A stretch of 64,000 nucleotides of DNA from contig NW_026944385.1 of assembly GCF_033439725.1 (NCBI RefSeq), forward strand, positions 3,381,001 to 3,445,000. Direction: 5' to 3'. Positions 24,601 to 35,512 of this stretch are shown here, one piece after another. The translations under genes were made by a program, and so were the position numbers. Origin of the DNA: Neurospora tetraspora (Eukaryota; Ascomycota; Sordariomycetes; Sordariales; Sordariaceae). Numbering within the stretch: the stretch's first letter is position 1; each line of letters opens with the position of its first letter. Under the pieces are notes generated by a model, which searched no databases, was not told the DNA's origin, and worked only from the letters and a program-made list of their open reading frames with translations.

Positions 24601-25433
24601 TCTCGGGATGCCCGTTGGATTCCACGCAGACCACGGTACGTACCTCGGATGGATGTCGCAGCACCGGTTCCACATTAGGGCTATTGCTTTCTTTCCATTG
24701 GCTGGCCTTATACCTGCCTCCCTCGTAGGGCTGGTTCACGAAAGTTTGTTCTTTCGCTTAGCACTCCGTGTCCGTGACCGTTGTCTTGTGTCTGTTGGCG
24801 GTGAGCTTTGTGGAGATTTTCATTTCATGGTACAACCCCAGGCTTCCCAAAAATCACACGATACTACTGCACATCGCATCAACGCTTTTCAACCCGGGTG
24901 ACGGGAATGCTGGCATGAAGGTGGTGAAATTTTCAGCGGTGTGTATTATGCGCAAAGTACCTACAGTACTTGAACGGTGCAAGTGCTCGGACCTTACTCA
25001 GCACCACCAAAAACCGGGACAGGGCATCGTGGTCCTCGTTGTTCTTGAACAGCACACACCTCACATCGGACCGGGCGCTAGTTCAAGATGGCTAGGTATC
25101 TGCTCCGCCGATGGCCACGACGACAACGCCGGCGGTGATGAAGACACCAAAGACGACAACACACACCGATCCCGGACGCCGGACTTGATGCCAAGCTTGC
25201 AAGCTTGAACACATGGCATCACTCCAGTCATGGCTGCGAAGCTGACGGAGCTGGAGGAATTTCGTCCAAACCAGCAGTGAGCATGAACTAGCACCACCGT
25301 ATTGGCATATATCACAGCCCAGGAAACAAAACGGTCCGGAGACCTGAGGGGATTTCTTCTCCGGCGAGCCTGGTAAGTATCCCTGGAGAGAGGCCGGGAT
25401 CATTAGTATCCGAACCGTGTTGGTCGTCAACCG
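18617..25433. other. Gene-poor region, no convincing gene
   Basis: Nearly 7 kb of normal-to-moderate GC sequence in which I found no gene with intron structure or a recognisable protein domain. Frames are short and overlapping. The best candidates are the small frames at 18344-18541 and 22002-22490. It holds a short GCTTGCTT-type repeat near 19220 and a T-run near 24585. It abuts the hAT relic and, with the DNA up to 33 kb, makes a 14-kb gene desert. Confidence 0.45.
22002..22490 (-). CDS. Doubtful ORF, possible remnant gene
   Basis: 162 codons from an ATG at 22490 (MQRCHASLAARLPALEDIEYKD). The first 75 residues look protein-like, including MHRLDTSELLLLPPEVSVEMF and KEAVCKEYLHYLQ, and the frame is also open for about 60 bp upstream. 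The second half is Arg-rich and compositionally like non-coding DNA. It may be an exon of a decayed gene. No family is recognised, and I see no upstream exon that joins cleanly. Confidence 0.22.
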   Translation of the reverse strand: MQRCHASLAARLPALEDIEYKDGKGFMHRLDTSELLLLPPEVSVEMFLAHGEMNRGAKEAVCKEYLHYLQLASRPSLVRDLSAFARRPVTRCTPIGSRRLPTSHFPRDKIVIVDLAFVEREIQPTQMVFCRRAFRALARGPYFFLGARWHSFRIPMVGRCSG

Positions 25434-25441
25434 GACCAGAC

Positions 25442-28400
25442 CAGTGATTCACACAAATCAAATGCTAATAAAGCAAAGCAAATCTACCCCCAGCGTGACA
25501 AATCAAATCTGTGTAAAAAATTAGTCAAATCAATTCAAATCTGGGTGCAGATTTGCTTTGTTAGCTTTGCATATTTGTTTCATCATAGCCATGAGATTTT
25601 TACAGCAATATACCTTTCCGATGTGTGTAGTGTGACTTTTACTACAGACGGTCGGGTATAAATGTAGGCGCATTAATGAGAAAACTATCGTATTTTGGCC
25701 GGGAAACGAGGGATTATAGTGATTTTTAGTACTTTTAATATAGGATTTTAGTATTTTTGGGCGTCTCCTTTCCTCCTCTTACCTCTTATTGCCTCCCCTA
25801 TTAATTAGATTGTTAATACCTCAATTTATTAAATTAATTCTAATAGTAATATATACTAAACTACTATTTACTATATCCTAGCTTAACTAATTAAATTGTA
25901 CTATCGCACTAACCGATGCTAATATAACTTTATTATTTTTATTACTTAGTAAAGTACTAAAATTTCCCTAGTAGTCGTTTAACGCATTTATTAAACCCTA
26001 TAATCCGTTCGGGCGCTCTATCCCACGACCGCTAAAAATACGTATTGCTGACTTGAAAAAGGTCGACCCTAATAAATTTATTCGCTAATTATAATTAATA
26101 TAGCTGTACGTAGAATATAAATATTAAAAATATATATTGTACTTATAAATATATATTAAACGGACTAATAAATCGTAAATAAATAATTATAATACGGGGT
26201 TATTATAATTGAAAGATAATAATCTTAATAAGACGGATTCGAAGTAATTCGTATATAATATATATAGTAAATTATACGATTTGAAAGTAACTTCATTAAC
26301 ATTTAATTATTTAGAATTAATATATTATATATTCTTACTTAAAAAAAATAGCTTAATAAGAGGCTTAAACGAACTATAAAGAGATATTAGAGTATTAATA
26401 TATACGCTTCGTATAAGAGATTTTAAATATTTTAAATTATTACGAAGGTTACTGGCGATAGTATTAAAAACGTATTTATCGATTTTATTGTTTTATCCAA
26501 TATAGGATTTACTATCGTCGAAAATTTAGAATTTTGCAACTTACTTCGATTATTAAACCCTTTAATTACTATTTTTATTTTACTAGATAGTCGAATAACG
26601 ATAGGGAGATAATTAGAGGATAATTTTAATAAAGAAAAGTTTAAAGTACGAGACGAATTTATTAAAATTCTATAGAGAATTTATTTTTCTTTCGATCTTC
26701 AAATTTTACCGAATAAATATATAATTTTTACAGTTATCGCGCACTATATAGATACAATTAAAACTTTAAAAATTCGCTTAATTAAAATACCTTACATTAA
26801 AGGTTACTATAGCAGTGAAAATATTAGTTAATCTAAATAATCCTATACTAAAATAACTGCTAACGGTCAGATTTATTAAGTACTATTATTAATAATATAA
26901 TCGACGAATATAATATTTACTATAAATTGGGGTTCTTCTAGATTAATAATATAGATTCGAATAATAAAGTAGTTAAATATATTCTTAATATCGGAGACAA
27001 GGCGAGAAATAAAATAATAGTAAAAGATTGTCATATACATTATTTTAATTATATTTTTAATTTCGTAGCGAAAGCTTTCCTTGAGGGTAATATATTTAAT
27101 TTAATTAATTACAAATTCGACCCCGCTATCCTGAAAAAAAGGAAGTAATATTATTAAATTATTAAAGGAAGCGTAATACCTTTAACAAACTCTACAATAT
27201 AATTATCTTTATCCGTTGATCCCTTTAAAAACGAAAAAGCCTTTGTAATTTAACGGTTAACGATATAATCCCGGAGTAAATTATAGAATTTGGAGATTTT
27301 TATATTAATAATAATAAAAAGAATCTTACCCTCCTTTAGGATAATTCGATTCATTAGAATTTTTAGTACAATATAATCGTGTCACAGGTTGACATTGGCC
27401 TTATAGTGTGCATTACGAGTTCTGCCTAGCAAGTAGAATATCGTCCTATTTTTTGTAGGTTTGGCTTACTAGGCATATGCACCCTAGCCTGTTTTAAATC
27501 GAGCGCGCTATTTACTTAAAACCGGTCCTAAATTATTAGTATTTAATATATAGTAATTAATTGAAGGAGAAGTAATTAAATAAATTAATAATAAATAATT
27601 AGGCTATATTAAATACTGTTAACTCTATTCTTTTAAAATTTAATGAGTTTATAAAGCGGTTTGAGGGCAAGTAACCCAATTTCAATAATATTCTTCTCAA
27701 ATTAAAGAAATTAATCAAAGAATTTAAAAGGTAACGCTCTATATATTATACCCGTTTCGAAGTCGAACTTTTCAATAATAATTCGGATATCCTACTTCGC
27801 TACCCCCTACTCGTCGAATTTATTAATTTTTAAATTAACGAAGCTGTTAATTTTATTTTTCAGCAATTATATCAAACCTACTATATACCTGTCCGGTTTT
27901 ATAATTATAAAATTAACTTACTTCGTTTTAAAAAACCTTTATAGAATTAACCCTACCTTCATCTAGTATAAAACGAAGTCTCTCGAATAAATTTTAATTT
28001 TAACGGGGATTTATTTATTTATAATAGTATTTATTTCACGATAACTAAATTAGAAAAATATATAGGGTTATTAGAAGATTACTAACTATATTAATTAGCT
28101 ATACTATTATACTTTACTAAATGTAAGCGAGCCCTCTATTCTTACTATAATACGGCTAAGGGAGCTAATCTCTTCGAAACTTTCAAATAGATCTTCATCG
28201 ACCAATATTATAATCTAAATAATAATAACCACTCTAATCTCCGGCTCGAATTTATATAGAAAAAGAAGCGCGCTATCGGAAATATATATTTAAAAACGTC
28301 TTTTTTAATTTCTCTAGCAATAAAGTTAATTATTACGTCGGTGAAATAAATTCGTACCTTTCTATACGTATTATAGAGAAAAATTTACTACTAGAATATA

Positions 28401-28822
28401 TTATCTACCTAGTACTATAGTAGTTAGAATTAAAATAATAAAATAAATTCCTTAAATTATCCCTTATAGCCCTCAATATACTAACTATACTTACGATATC
28501 TTTAGAGGTGGAGAGAGTATTTAGTAAGATTAAACTGGTGGTCGGTTAACGTAGATATCATTTGTTATATTCTATTATCGAGCGTATCGCTCTGTGTAAG
28601 AATTGGTAGTAAATTTGGCGTTCCTAGATGCTAGAGATGGTATTGTACAATTGGATATAGGCACTGGAAGAATAATATGTACCGGAAAAACGATATTCCG
28701 GGTCAAATCTAAACAAAGCAAATCAAATATCACTGTAAACAAAGCAAATCCGACCTCAAAATCTTGCAAATAAATCAAATCAGATCCCAGATTTGATTTG
28801 ATTTGCGTTGTGTGCATCACTG
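25442..28822 (+). mobile_element. hAT-superfamily DNA transposon, complete ends, coding core destroyed by RIP
   Basis: A 3,381-bp element bounded by 8-bp duplications. Its ends begin CAGTGATTCACAC (left) and, read inward from the right, CAGTGATGCACAC, with the hAT-type CAGNG start. Both ends carry many copies of CAAATC or its complement within about 130 bp, as expected of subterminal transposase-binding repeats. Near the right end (about 28470-28610, plus strand) the decayed frame still reads SLEVERVFSKIKLVV then RRYHL and ERIALCKNW. This matches the hAT C-terminal dimerisation region, whose core is usually (S/A)xExxFS. The core is extremely AT-rich, TpA-rich and full of stops, the pattern produced by RIP (C to T on both strands). 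No functional transposase remains. It is most likely a relic fixed at this locus. Confidence 0.92.
28480..28610 (+). pseudogene. hAT transposase remnant, C-terminal dimerisation region
   Basis: This is the best preserved part of the transposase reading frame. It reads ALNILTILTISLEVERVFSK, then a stop a few codons later in place of an expected Gln or Arg codon, then RRYHLLYSIIERIALCKNW and a terminal stop. The stop fits a CpA-to-TpA change. Everything upstream in the element is too mutated for me to translate with confidence. Confidence 0.85.
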
Positions 28823-28830
28823 GACCAGAC

Positions 28831-29742
28831 TGGATAAAAGCATGGGTAAGGGCAAGACTATCCGAGGCAACAAAACTTTTGTCGGCGCCGTCATCGTTGT
28901 TGGTCAGCCTTACAAGGACAGAAACTTCCCGTCGGGAAATTACACCAGGTTAGCCAGGCGTCAGGCACCCATGAGACTAAAAAGTTCACTGCATCAGCAT
29001 CATCATCATCAGTATCGGCAGCGAAGCGGTTGATCGACCTGCTAGGACCAACAAGCTCTTTTTTCAATCATCGGTTGGTCAGATTGAACTTCTTTCGAAT
29101 TACTATGACATCCGTTCAAGGCAACAAGTTTTGGCTAGTACGGGGAGCGGATGGGTTATGGAGTTCCATGGCACAACACAAGGTTAAGCAGACGAGGCAA
29201 AACAACGTCGGGGAAAGAGGATGTCCGGGTGAAAAGCCCGAACGATGAAACAGCTCCCGATACCTTCTTCAGATACTCATGATAGCAGGATGGGACTGCA
29301 ATGGTCACCTTCATTCCTCCAATGTATTTCCCCTCCCCCTAGATTATGTACTGTGTGTCCCCCCCCCCCCCACCCCCCCCGCGATCCGGATCGACACTTG
29401 CTTAAAGGAACACACAATGCATGGCCATGTATAAGTCAATGTGAGAGAATATTTCTTCGTCCCTTCGGTCTTTCCATCCTCCCGTGACCCCCTATACAGA
29501 AGAAAGAACTTGTCCGTTCGGCTCCCGCTTCTGAAGCGTTCTTCGAGGGCAATGAGCTCCCATCCCACATGAAGACACCATCTGGCTGCCTGGCAAGGGT
29601 AAGTCGGAATGTGGGTGACCGAGCCTGTGGGCCAAGGTATGTACCTCTAGGCTTTCAGGGCAGTGTTGGCATTCAGGACGGAGAACGAAAGAAACTGGAA
29701 AGGTTGATGTTTGGCCCACAAAGAAACAAAAGTTTAAGGACC
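28831..29742. other. Normal-composition island between the two transposon relics
   Basis: 900 bp of ordinary GC content separate the two RIP-damaged elements. It contains a C-homopolymer tract (13 C, one A, 8 C at 29359-29380) and short frames without coding support. It shows none of the TpA enrichment of its neighbours. Confidence 0.5.
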
Positions 29743-29745
29743 TAG

Positions 29746-32700
29746 GGCCCTAATGGAGTGCCCTCTGAGCAGCGTTTCAGACCGCCAAAGTTAGGGTTTT
29801 GATATGGGTATTTTATTTTTTTCTCACTCGCTAGCCCAGATCTGGCATTAGGTAGGTATAGCCAAGCTTTTATAACGCTATTCACCCTAGTCAATAAGGT
29901 ACCGACTAATGTAGGCATTTATACCTTCCTAATAAGGAATAGATGCTTAGACTCTACAACGTTCATAGTATTAAAATCCTTATATTCTACTGTCGCTAGA
30001 ACTTTTGTAAAAAGTGCGTTTTTATATTTAAATAAAAGGTATAGCTATTAAAGTGTAGATAATTTAGTAAAATGCGGCTCTACTATGGTGCGGGGTAGTT
30101 TAATTTGGGGATTTTGATGTTATAAATAGTGTAATACTATAAATACTATATAAATTAGTTATTCTATTCAATTTAATAACGTCGATATAGATTCGAGTAG
30201 AGTTAATTGTATAGCCTTTACCTTTATTATTACTTCTATATTTCGTATTATCCTTCAAAAAGACCCTACTCCCGTTTATAGCGACGATTCTAGACCGCTA
30301 GTAATACGAAAGGTTATACGTACCCTATCATATAATTTAAACCGTTAATTTAAAGATTTTTTCGAATGAATAAAGAAGTATTTAGTATTTTAGTTATTTA
30401 GTTACGTAATAATATTAATTTAGAATATAATAGATATTATATTATTGACTAGAAAGTTATGGTTATATTCTATATAATAGTTTACGGAGCCGCTTAGAAA
30501 ATTATTATATACTTCTTTAAAATTAATTAGAATTCTATATTTTTAATTGTTAACGATTTTTTACCCCGCTTAATAAAGTTTTATTAAATATTTATTCGAT
30601 TATTAAATAATAATTTCCTTAATTCTATTATTAAGTTCGATTTTAAATTGAATGTTTTTAATAATTATATTAGCGCTATTAATAGAACTTATATCGCGGC
30701 CTATATTAAGAAGGATTATTAATTTTATTAGCGTAATTATAAGGGTGTTATTATTTAGAATATTTTCGCCGCTATCAGTTTCGATTATTCCTTTTATTAC
30801 GTTCTAACTGGTATAGAAGGTTCGATTAACGACGCGTTTCTCGCAATTTATACCTTTAGCCAGTTATTTCGTATCTTTAGTAACCGATATTACGTTGTAA
30901 ATATAGGGTTTGGTATTTGCTAGGGAATTATCGTACTTTTTCTAATTATTAAATATTATTTCGAAGATTAGAAAAATGCGGATATACTTTTAAAGACTAT
31001 TAAAGAATTATATAATCTATATTACGCCTATATACGTATAGTCGTTAAATAGGTCTTTAAATACTTAAAGCGGCGCTAATATATTATTTGTATTACCCTG
31101 CCCAAATATATTCTACCGAAGTAGGTCTTATTTATATATACGGTCATTGGTCTCTATAATTTTATTTTAAAGTATACGTTGGGTAAGAATATTCTTATAG
31201 CGGCGGACCTCGTATTAATAGAAAAAGCGAAAGAGAGGGCGGTTGGTTTAGAGGGTAAATAATCCGATAAAATACGCTATAAGGTAGCGGAATTAATATT
31301 TAATAATTAAATTACTTAGAAACGAAGTCGCAATACAATATAGAGTCGATAGAATCGATAAAATAGAATAGAGGGGAGAGATAGGGAGAGATGGGGTAAG
31401 GTAGGGAGAATTAGAAGGATATACCCTATTGAATCGATGAAATTTTATTAAAATTTTCTAACTTCGATGAAAAAAGACGATTTTTACTAATAATTTGATT
31501 AATATGATAAATGTTGTATTAAAATATATACAAAAGTATGGATTATTTTCGTTGAGTATAATAATTTAGTATTTACACCCTTTATTAATTTTTTATTTTA
31601 TAATTTTAAAAAAAAAAAAAAAAATTTTAGCCTTTTTTACTAGTATATAACTTTACTTAGTTTATTCCTCTATATATATCTTTTTAATTTCTTCGTTAAA
31701 ATTTGACTATATACTAGTAATTAATAGCTCCTTTATTAATTTTTTAATATATTTTATTATATTATCCTTTTTTAGCCGTCTTTCAATATTTTTTAGAAGT
31801 CTATAATAGTTATAGATAAATTGCCTGCGTTAAGGATTTTTGCTAGCGATATTATAGCGGCGATTATAGATTGCCCGATAATATTGGTTACTTTTATTTT
31901 TTTATTTACGGGATAGCGGAGTCGAATAGGTATTATTAAATAGTATTTTAATAAGGGTATTCGAAGAGGAGGTAATAATGAGAATTAAATTAGGGTCGGT
32001 TACTATACGCCGCTGTATTACGGGGGTTATTTTTTTTTTGGCTGTAGTATGGAGGTAAATTTAAATTAGTATATATATTTTACGCTTTATATTAGCGAAT
32101 ATCTTTTCGTTCTTATATTAGAGGAACTAGAATATAAATTGGGTAGTTATCCCTTTAATATAAGTAATCTTCTTTTTTTTAATGATAAGTTGGCTGCTTA
32201 GTAGTAAGGTTACCCGTTTCCCCTTCCCCTTCCTCCTCCCTTTAATTAGAATAGGAATAAGTATAACGATAGGTATAGTAGATTAATTAGGATTAATAAT
32301 AGTATTAAATGAAGTGATATTAGTAAATATAGGATTTAGGGATATAATACTAGTAATGGAGGCTCCTAGTAATTTCTTTTCCCTATAAAAAAAAGTAGTA
32401 AAAGAGATAGGGTAGATAGAGTAGTTGGTTACTATATTAGCGATAATTTCACTATTGTAGTTACTTAAAGATTCGAGTTTATTGTCGTTAGTTTCCTCCT
32501 TAAAATTAGAGAGTTCGTTATTATTATTATATAGCGGTCCTTCCCGGTTAGCCGCCACAATAATCGAATTAATAATATTGCTACAGTAATGAAGTACACC
32601 CAATAAACATTATTATACATTCTACTAAGATATAGTGCTTCCCTTGCTTCCCCTTACGAAGGCGGTTAGTCGGACTTAGCGATGCTAAATAAAGAGGGTA

Positions 32701-32839
32701 AGCCTCTATAGTGGATACGAAAATGTGGACCTTATACGGTACGGTTATATCGCCACAGAGTGGAGGCACACTAAGAAGGTCACAAAATCCCTTAACTTTC
32801 ATCTCTATAACGCTGCTCAGCGGGCACTCGATCAGGGCC
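29746..32839 (+). mobile_element. PIF/Harbinger DNA transposon, complete ends, core destroyed by RIP
   Basis: A 3,094-bp element. Left end GGCCCTAATGGAGTGCCC and right end, read inward, GGCCCTGATCGAGTGCCC match closely over about 30 bases, continuing CTGAGCAGCGTT on both sides, then more loosely to about 60 bases. On the plus strand around 30672-31190 the decayed frame reads like a DDE_Tnp_4 (HARBI1-type) nuclease. The core is extremely AT- and TpA-rich with many stops, as RIP produces. The right third (31600-32600) could hold the second, Myb/SANT-like gene usual in this superfamily on the minus strand, but it is too degraded to show that. An A-run of 17 sits at 31608-31624. Confidence 0.9.
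30672..31190 (+). pseudogene. Harbinger (DDE_Tnp_4) transposase remnant
   Basis: Readable blocks include AINRTYIAAYI, RNYKGVII, NIFAAISFDYSFYYVLTGIE, then GSINDAFLAIYT and VFKYLKRR, followed later by VIGLYNFI. They align in order with the conserved blocks of HARBI1-like nucleases (GAIDGTHI, RNRKG, QNVLAAC.FD, F.YVLAGWEGS, the D of the second catalytic block, ERVFG.LKRR and ALHNFI). The first catalytic Asp appears as Asn, and the Glu before VF appears as Lys followed by a stop. Each is a G-to-A change of the RIP type. It is non-functional. Confidence 0.85.
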
Positions 32840-32842
32840 TAG

Positions 32843-33329
32843 GGGTGGATGGATGGATGGCGTGATGGAGTCGTCAAACGGTGTCTACGAACAGTTGGTA
32901 CCCTAACGGTGAGGACAAGGTGTAGGTATTGTAAACGGTGCAAGACTCGCCTTGTCAGGATATGACATGACAGGTTGGTGGGATACTGACTGCATCGGCG
33001 TCGGGATACCGAATTGGGACACGTCCGGCTTTCGATGCGATGATACTCGCTCTTGCTATTCTTTTCTCCTTCTCCAAGGAGATTCTGTTTAGACGAGCTG
33101 ATTCATGTACTTGTCAAAGACCAATGAGCAAATCACATGCTTGTTGAAATCTTGTATGTGTTCAAAGACTCTGCAGACAGTATGCTATACCAGACTCTAT
33201 CAGTCTTCAAGTAACGGCCGATTTGATGGCATTCGAACCAAGAGAACCTCTTTATGTTGGTTTCGTAATGAATTATCCTTTTGATAACACCTCCCAGAAA
33301 AAGACTAAAATGCTTGAAATCCAAGGTGG
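32843..33329. other. Intergenic spacer
   Basis: Normal-composition DNA between the Harbinger relic and the RTT106 stop codon. It starts with a short GGAT tetranucleotide repeat near 32846 and otherwise holds nothing I can identify. Confidence 0.5.
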
Positions 33330-34918
33330 CTATTCTTCACCTTCCAATCCCTCGCCCATATCCTCATCGTCATCCTCATCACCCTCTCCTTCACCATCCC
33401 CCTCCTCCTCCTCCTCGGAACTCGACCCCGAGCCCTCACTATCCCCATCACTACCCGGATCATAATCCTCCTCCTCCTCATCCTCCTCATCCTGTAACCT
33501 CTGCTCCTCTTCCTTCTGCGCCCTCTCCAGCTCCGTCAACCCATCATCAGCCTCCCCATCCGCACCACCACCCTCGCCATCTTCCCCACCACCCGCAGCA
33601 GCCTTCTTCGCATTCTCCGCCAGCTGCTTTTTCGCCTTCCTCTGCTCCGCCATGCTACGATCCGCCAGCCCATGCCTCCTCACATAACTCTGGTCAATCC
33701 CTGCATAATCCTCCTGGTCCAGCATGCTGAACTCGATCTCCTGCCCTCCCTCTTCACTCCCCTCCACCCCTTCCAACTCCACCACAATATTGAAAGTCCG
33801 TTGCAACACGCTCGTATAACTAACCGCCACAATCTTGTCCAGCGGCAAAAAGAGCAACGGCTTCTTGAACCCCCACAGGATACCCGTCGGCAAGAAAAAC
33901 AGAAAGCCGTCCTTGCTGCCGCGGAACGCCTTGACGTGCACCGCCTTCTCCTGCGGGCGGTACGCCTGGCGCGCCACCGAGTGGAACACCTTGGGGTCGG
34001 ACGAGACCAGCTCGCACGCGTGGTTGCCGGCGCAGCGCAGCGATGTGGTCAAAGCCCAGTGGAAGAGCGTCGCGTAGCTGTCGGATACGGGGGCGGCGGC
34101 GGCGGCCGAGGGGCCCGTGATGGTGCCTGGCTTGGGCGCGGTAGAGGGGATGGTGAAGACGAGCGGCTCGAGCGGCGCTGTGGCTTGTTGGGTTTGCTGG
34201 TCGGCGGGCTGTTGGGACTTGGTTGTCGGTAGGTAGCTGTTGCGCGGTAGGAGGACGTAGTTATGTTGGACTTGGGACTTGTCGGGTACGGGGAGGTAGA
34301 AGGCGTGTTCTGTTCGTTTGGAAAGTTGTCAGTCAAAGAGTCATTCTCTGTTGGAATCGGTCGAAATACGAACCAATGTCTTTCCAGGGATACACGATGC
34401 CTTGTACAGGCACCGGAGAGCCTGAAGCGCGGGCGTAGAGAAAGTTCTTGGTGAAGCACAAGTCGTACTTCTTGCGCTGGGGCACGGAAATGGAGATATC
34501 CTTGATCTCTAGGAGTACTGGCTCGGCGGCGGCGGCGTCTGCACCGAGCACTGCCGCTTGTGAGCCCGCAATCGGGTGAGCTGCGCCATTGGAACCGGTT
34601 GTTTGTGCTTCGACACGTCTTCTCTTCGTCGCTGGCTCTTCGGATGTGCTGTTCGCTATCCTCTCGTACACAAAAGATGCGATGGTGTTGAAAAGATCGA
34701 TGCGCGCGGGAGAGTCTAGATCAGACAAGGTGCCATCCAGGTTAGCCAACAGCTAAGGACAAAGCCATTGTATGAGATTGGTCGCGGACCGCCGACTACA
34801 AGTCTGGGTAGGTCGCAAGAAAGAGAAACACACCAGCAGCTTCTTGGATGCCCTTCAAAATGTCGGGTCGGCTCTGAAAGACGAGTCCCAGTGTCTGGGA
34901 GTCGAGCTTGGCTGCCAT
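33330..34918 (-). CDS. rtt106: Histone chaperone RTT106
   Basis: Three exons (34834-34918, 34374-34715, 33330-34309) join to 468 residues. RTT106 binds H3-H4 carrying acetylated H3K56 and works with CAF-1 and Asf1 in replication-coupled nucleosome assembly and silencing. The N-terminal dimerisation segment ([19 protein letters not shown]) is followed by a K-R-R-R basic patch. Two PH-like domains come next: one around [20 protein letters not shown]...[19 protein letters not shown], the second around [20 protein letters not shown]...[14 protein letters not shown], then [20 protein letters not shown]. The C-terminal 120 residues are D/E/G/S-rich, typical of histone chaperones. The first acceptor was chosen at 34716 because it gives the family sequence [11 protein letters not shown] nearby acceptor would insert about a dozen residues. 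Intron 2 uses a rare GTTCGT donor. Confidence 0.93.
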
Positions 34919-35512
34919 GGCAGCGGTTGTGTCGTGGTCTGAGTGCGGAAAAGTCCAATTTAGGGTGTCGTAGAAGGAGATGATTTGCGCAAAGTTCAAC
35001 GGCTTTACTATGCGAAGCTCTGCAGAATCGGCGATGCAATGGCGAGAATAGGTTGTGTAGTGTGTCTGGCAGGAAGATGGATGTTTTCTAATATTCTGGG
35101 CATTCGGATTGGTGTTCGTCACGTCAGCTTTTGACGCGTAAATGACTTGCTCTCTTCCCTGCAGGCGGGTGTAACTTCAGCCGCTACAAGGGTTAGGGTA
35201 CACGGCTTCATCATTATTTGTGATGCCAATCTTCTCTAGATTGTAACCGGTCAGGCTCGGGGACGATCAGGAGTTTAAACGCCAAAGAGATGGTTTTAAA
35301 TTGTATAACCAACGTTTTATGCCCAAAAGTATAGCGCATCTCAATCCCACGCTACAAGTTGCTGGTATGTCAAGACCCATACACCCATAACGCTTCATAT
35401 GTCCCAGTTCATAGCTATTGTACATCGTAAAACCACAGCATCTTGTCCGGCTGCGTGCAAAACTCCATTAGATCCCTCATAAACGTCATACCCAGCTGCC
35501 CAGACTCATCAT
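34919..35512. other. Short intergenic region
   Basis: This holds the promoter of RTT106 and the 3' flank of argininosuccinate lyase. No frame or motif stands out. Confidence 0.45.

Larger units (their letters stand above)
25434..28830. repeat. 8-bp target-site duplications flanking the hAT relic
   Basis: GACCAGAC occurs at 25434-25441 immediately left of the element and again at 28823-28830 immediately right of it. An identical 8-bp direct repeat at both borders is the hallmark of hAT-superfamily insertion. Confidence 0.93.
29743..32842. repeat. 3-bp TAG target-site duplications flanking the Harbinger relic
   Basis: TAG at 29743-29745 and at 32840-32842 directly abuts the inverted termini. 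A 3-bp T(W)A/TAG-like duplication is the normal footprint of the PIF/Harbinger superfamily. Three bases alone are weak evidence; the matching termini make the call. Confidence 0.75.

Noticed and set aside
24768-25208. Plus-strand frame with a signal-peptide-like start
   Set aside because: Only the first 20 codons are hydrophobic; the rest has non-coding composition and no partner exon.
25442-25600. Repeated CAAATC words that might suggest a CRISPR or satellite
   Set aside because: Spacing is irregular, the words occur at both ends of the hAT element in inverted orientation, and a eukaryotic genome is evident; they are subterminal transposon repeats.
32283-32603. 106-codon minus-strand frame in the Harbinger relic
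   Set aside because: It is N/I/S/T-rich because of RIP-driven AT content; it could overlie the decayed second transposon gene but shows no Myb/SANT pattern.
33281-33730. Plus-strand His/Pro-rich open frame
   Set aside because: Antisense to the acidic tail of RTT106; the composition is dictated by GAG/GAT codons on the minus strand.
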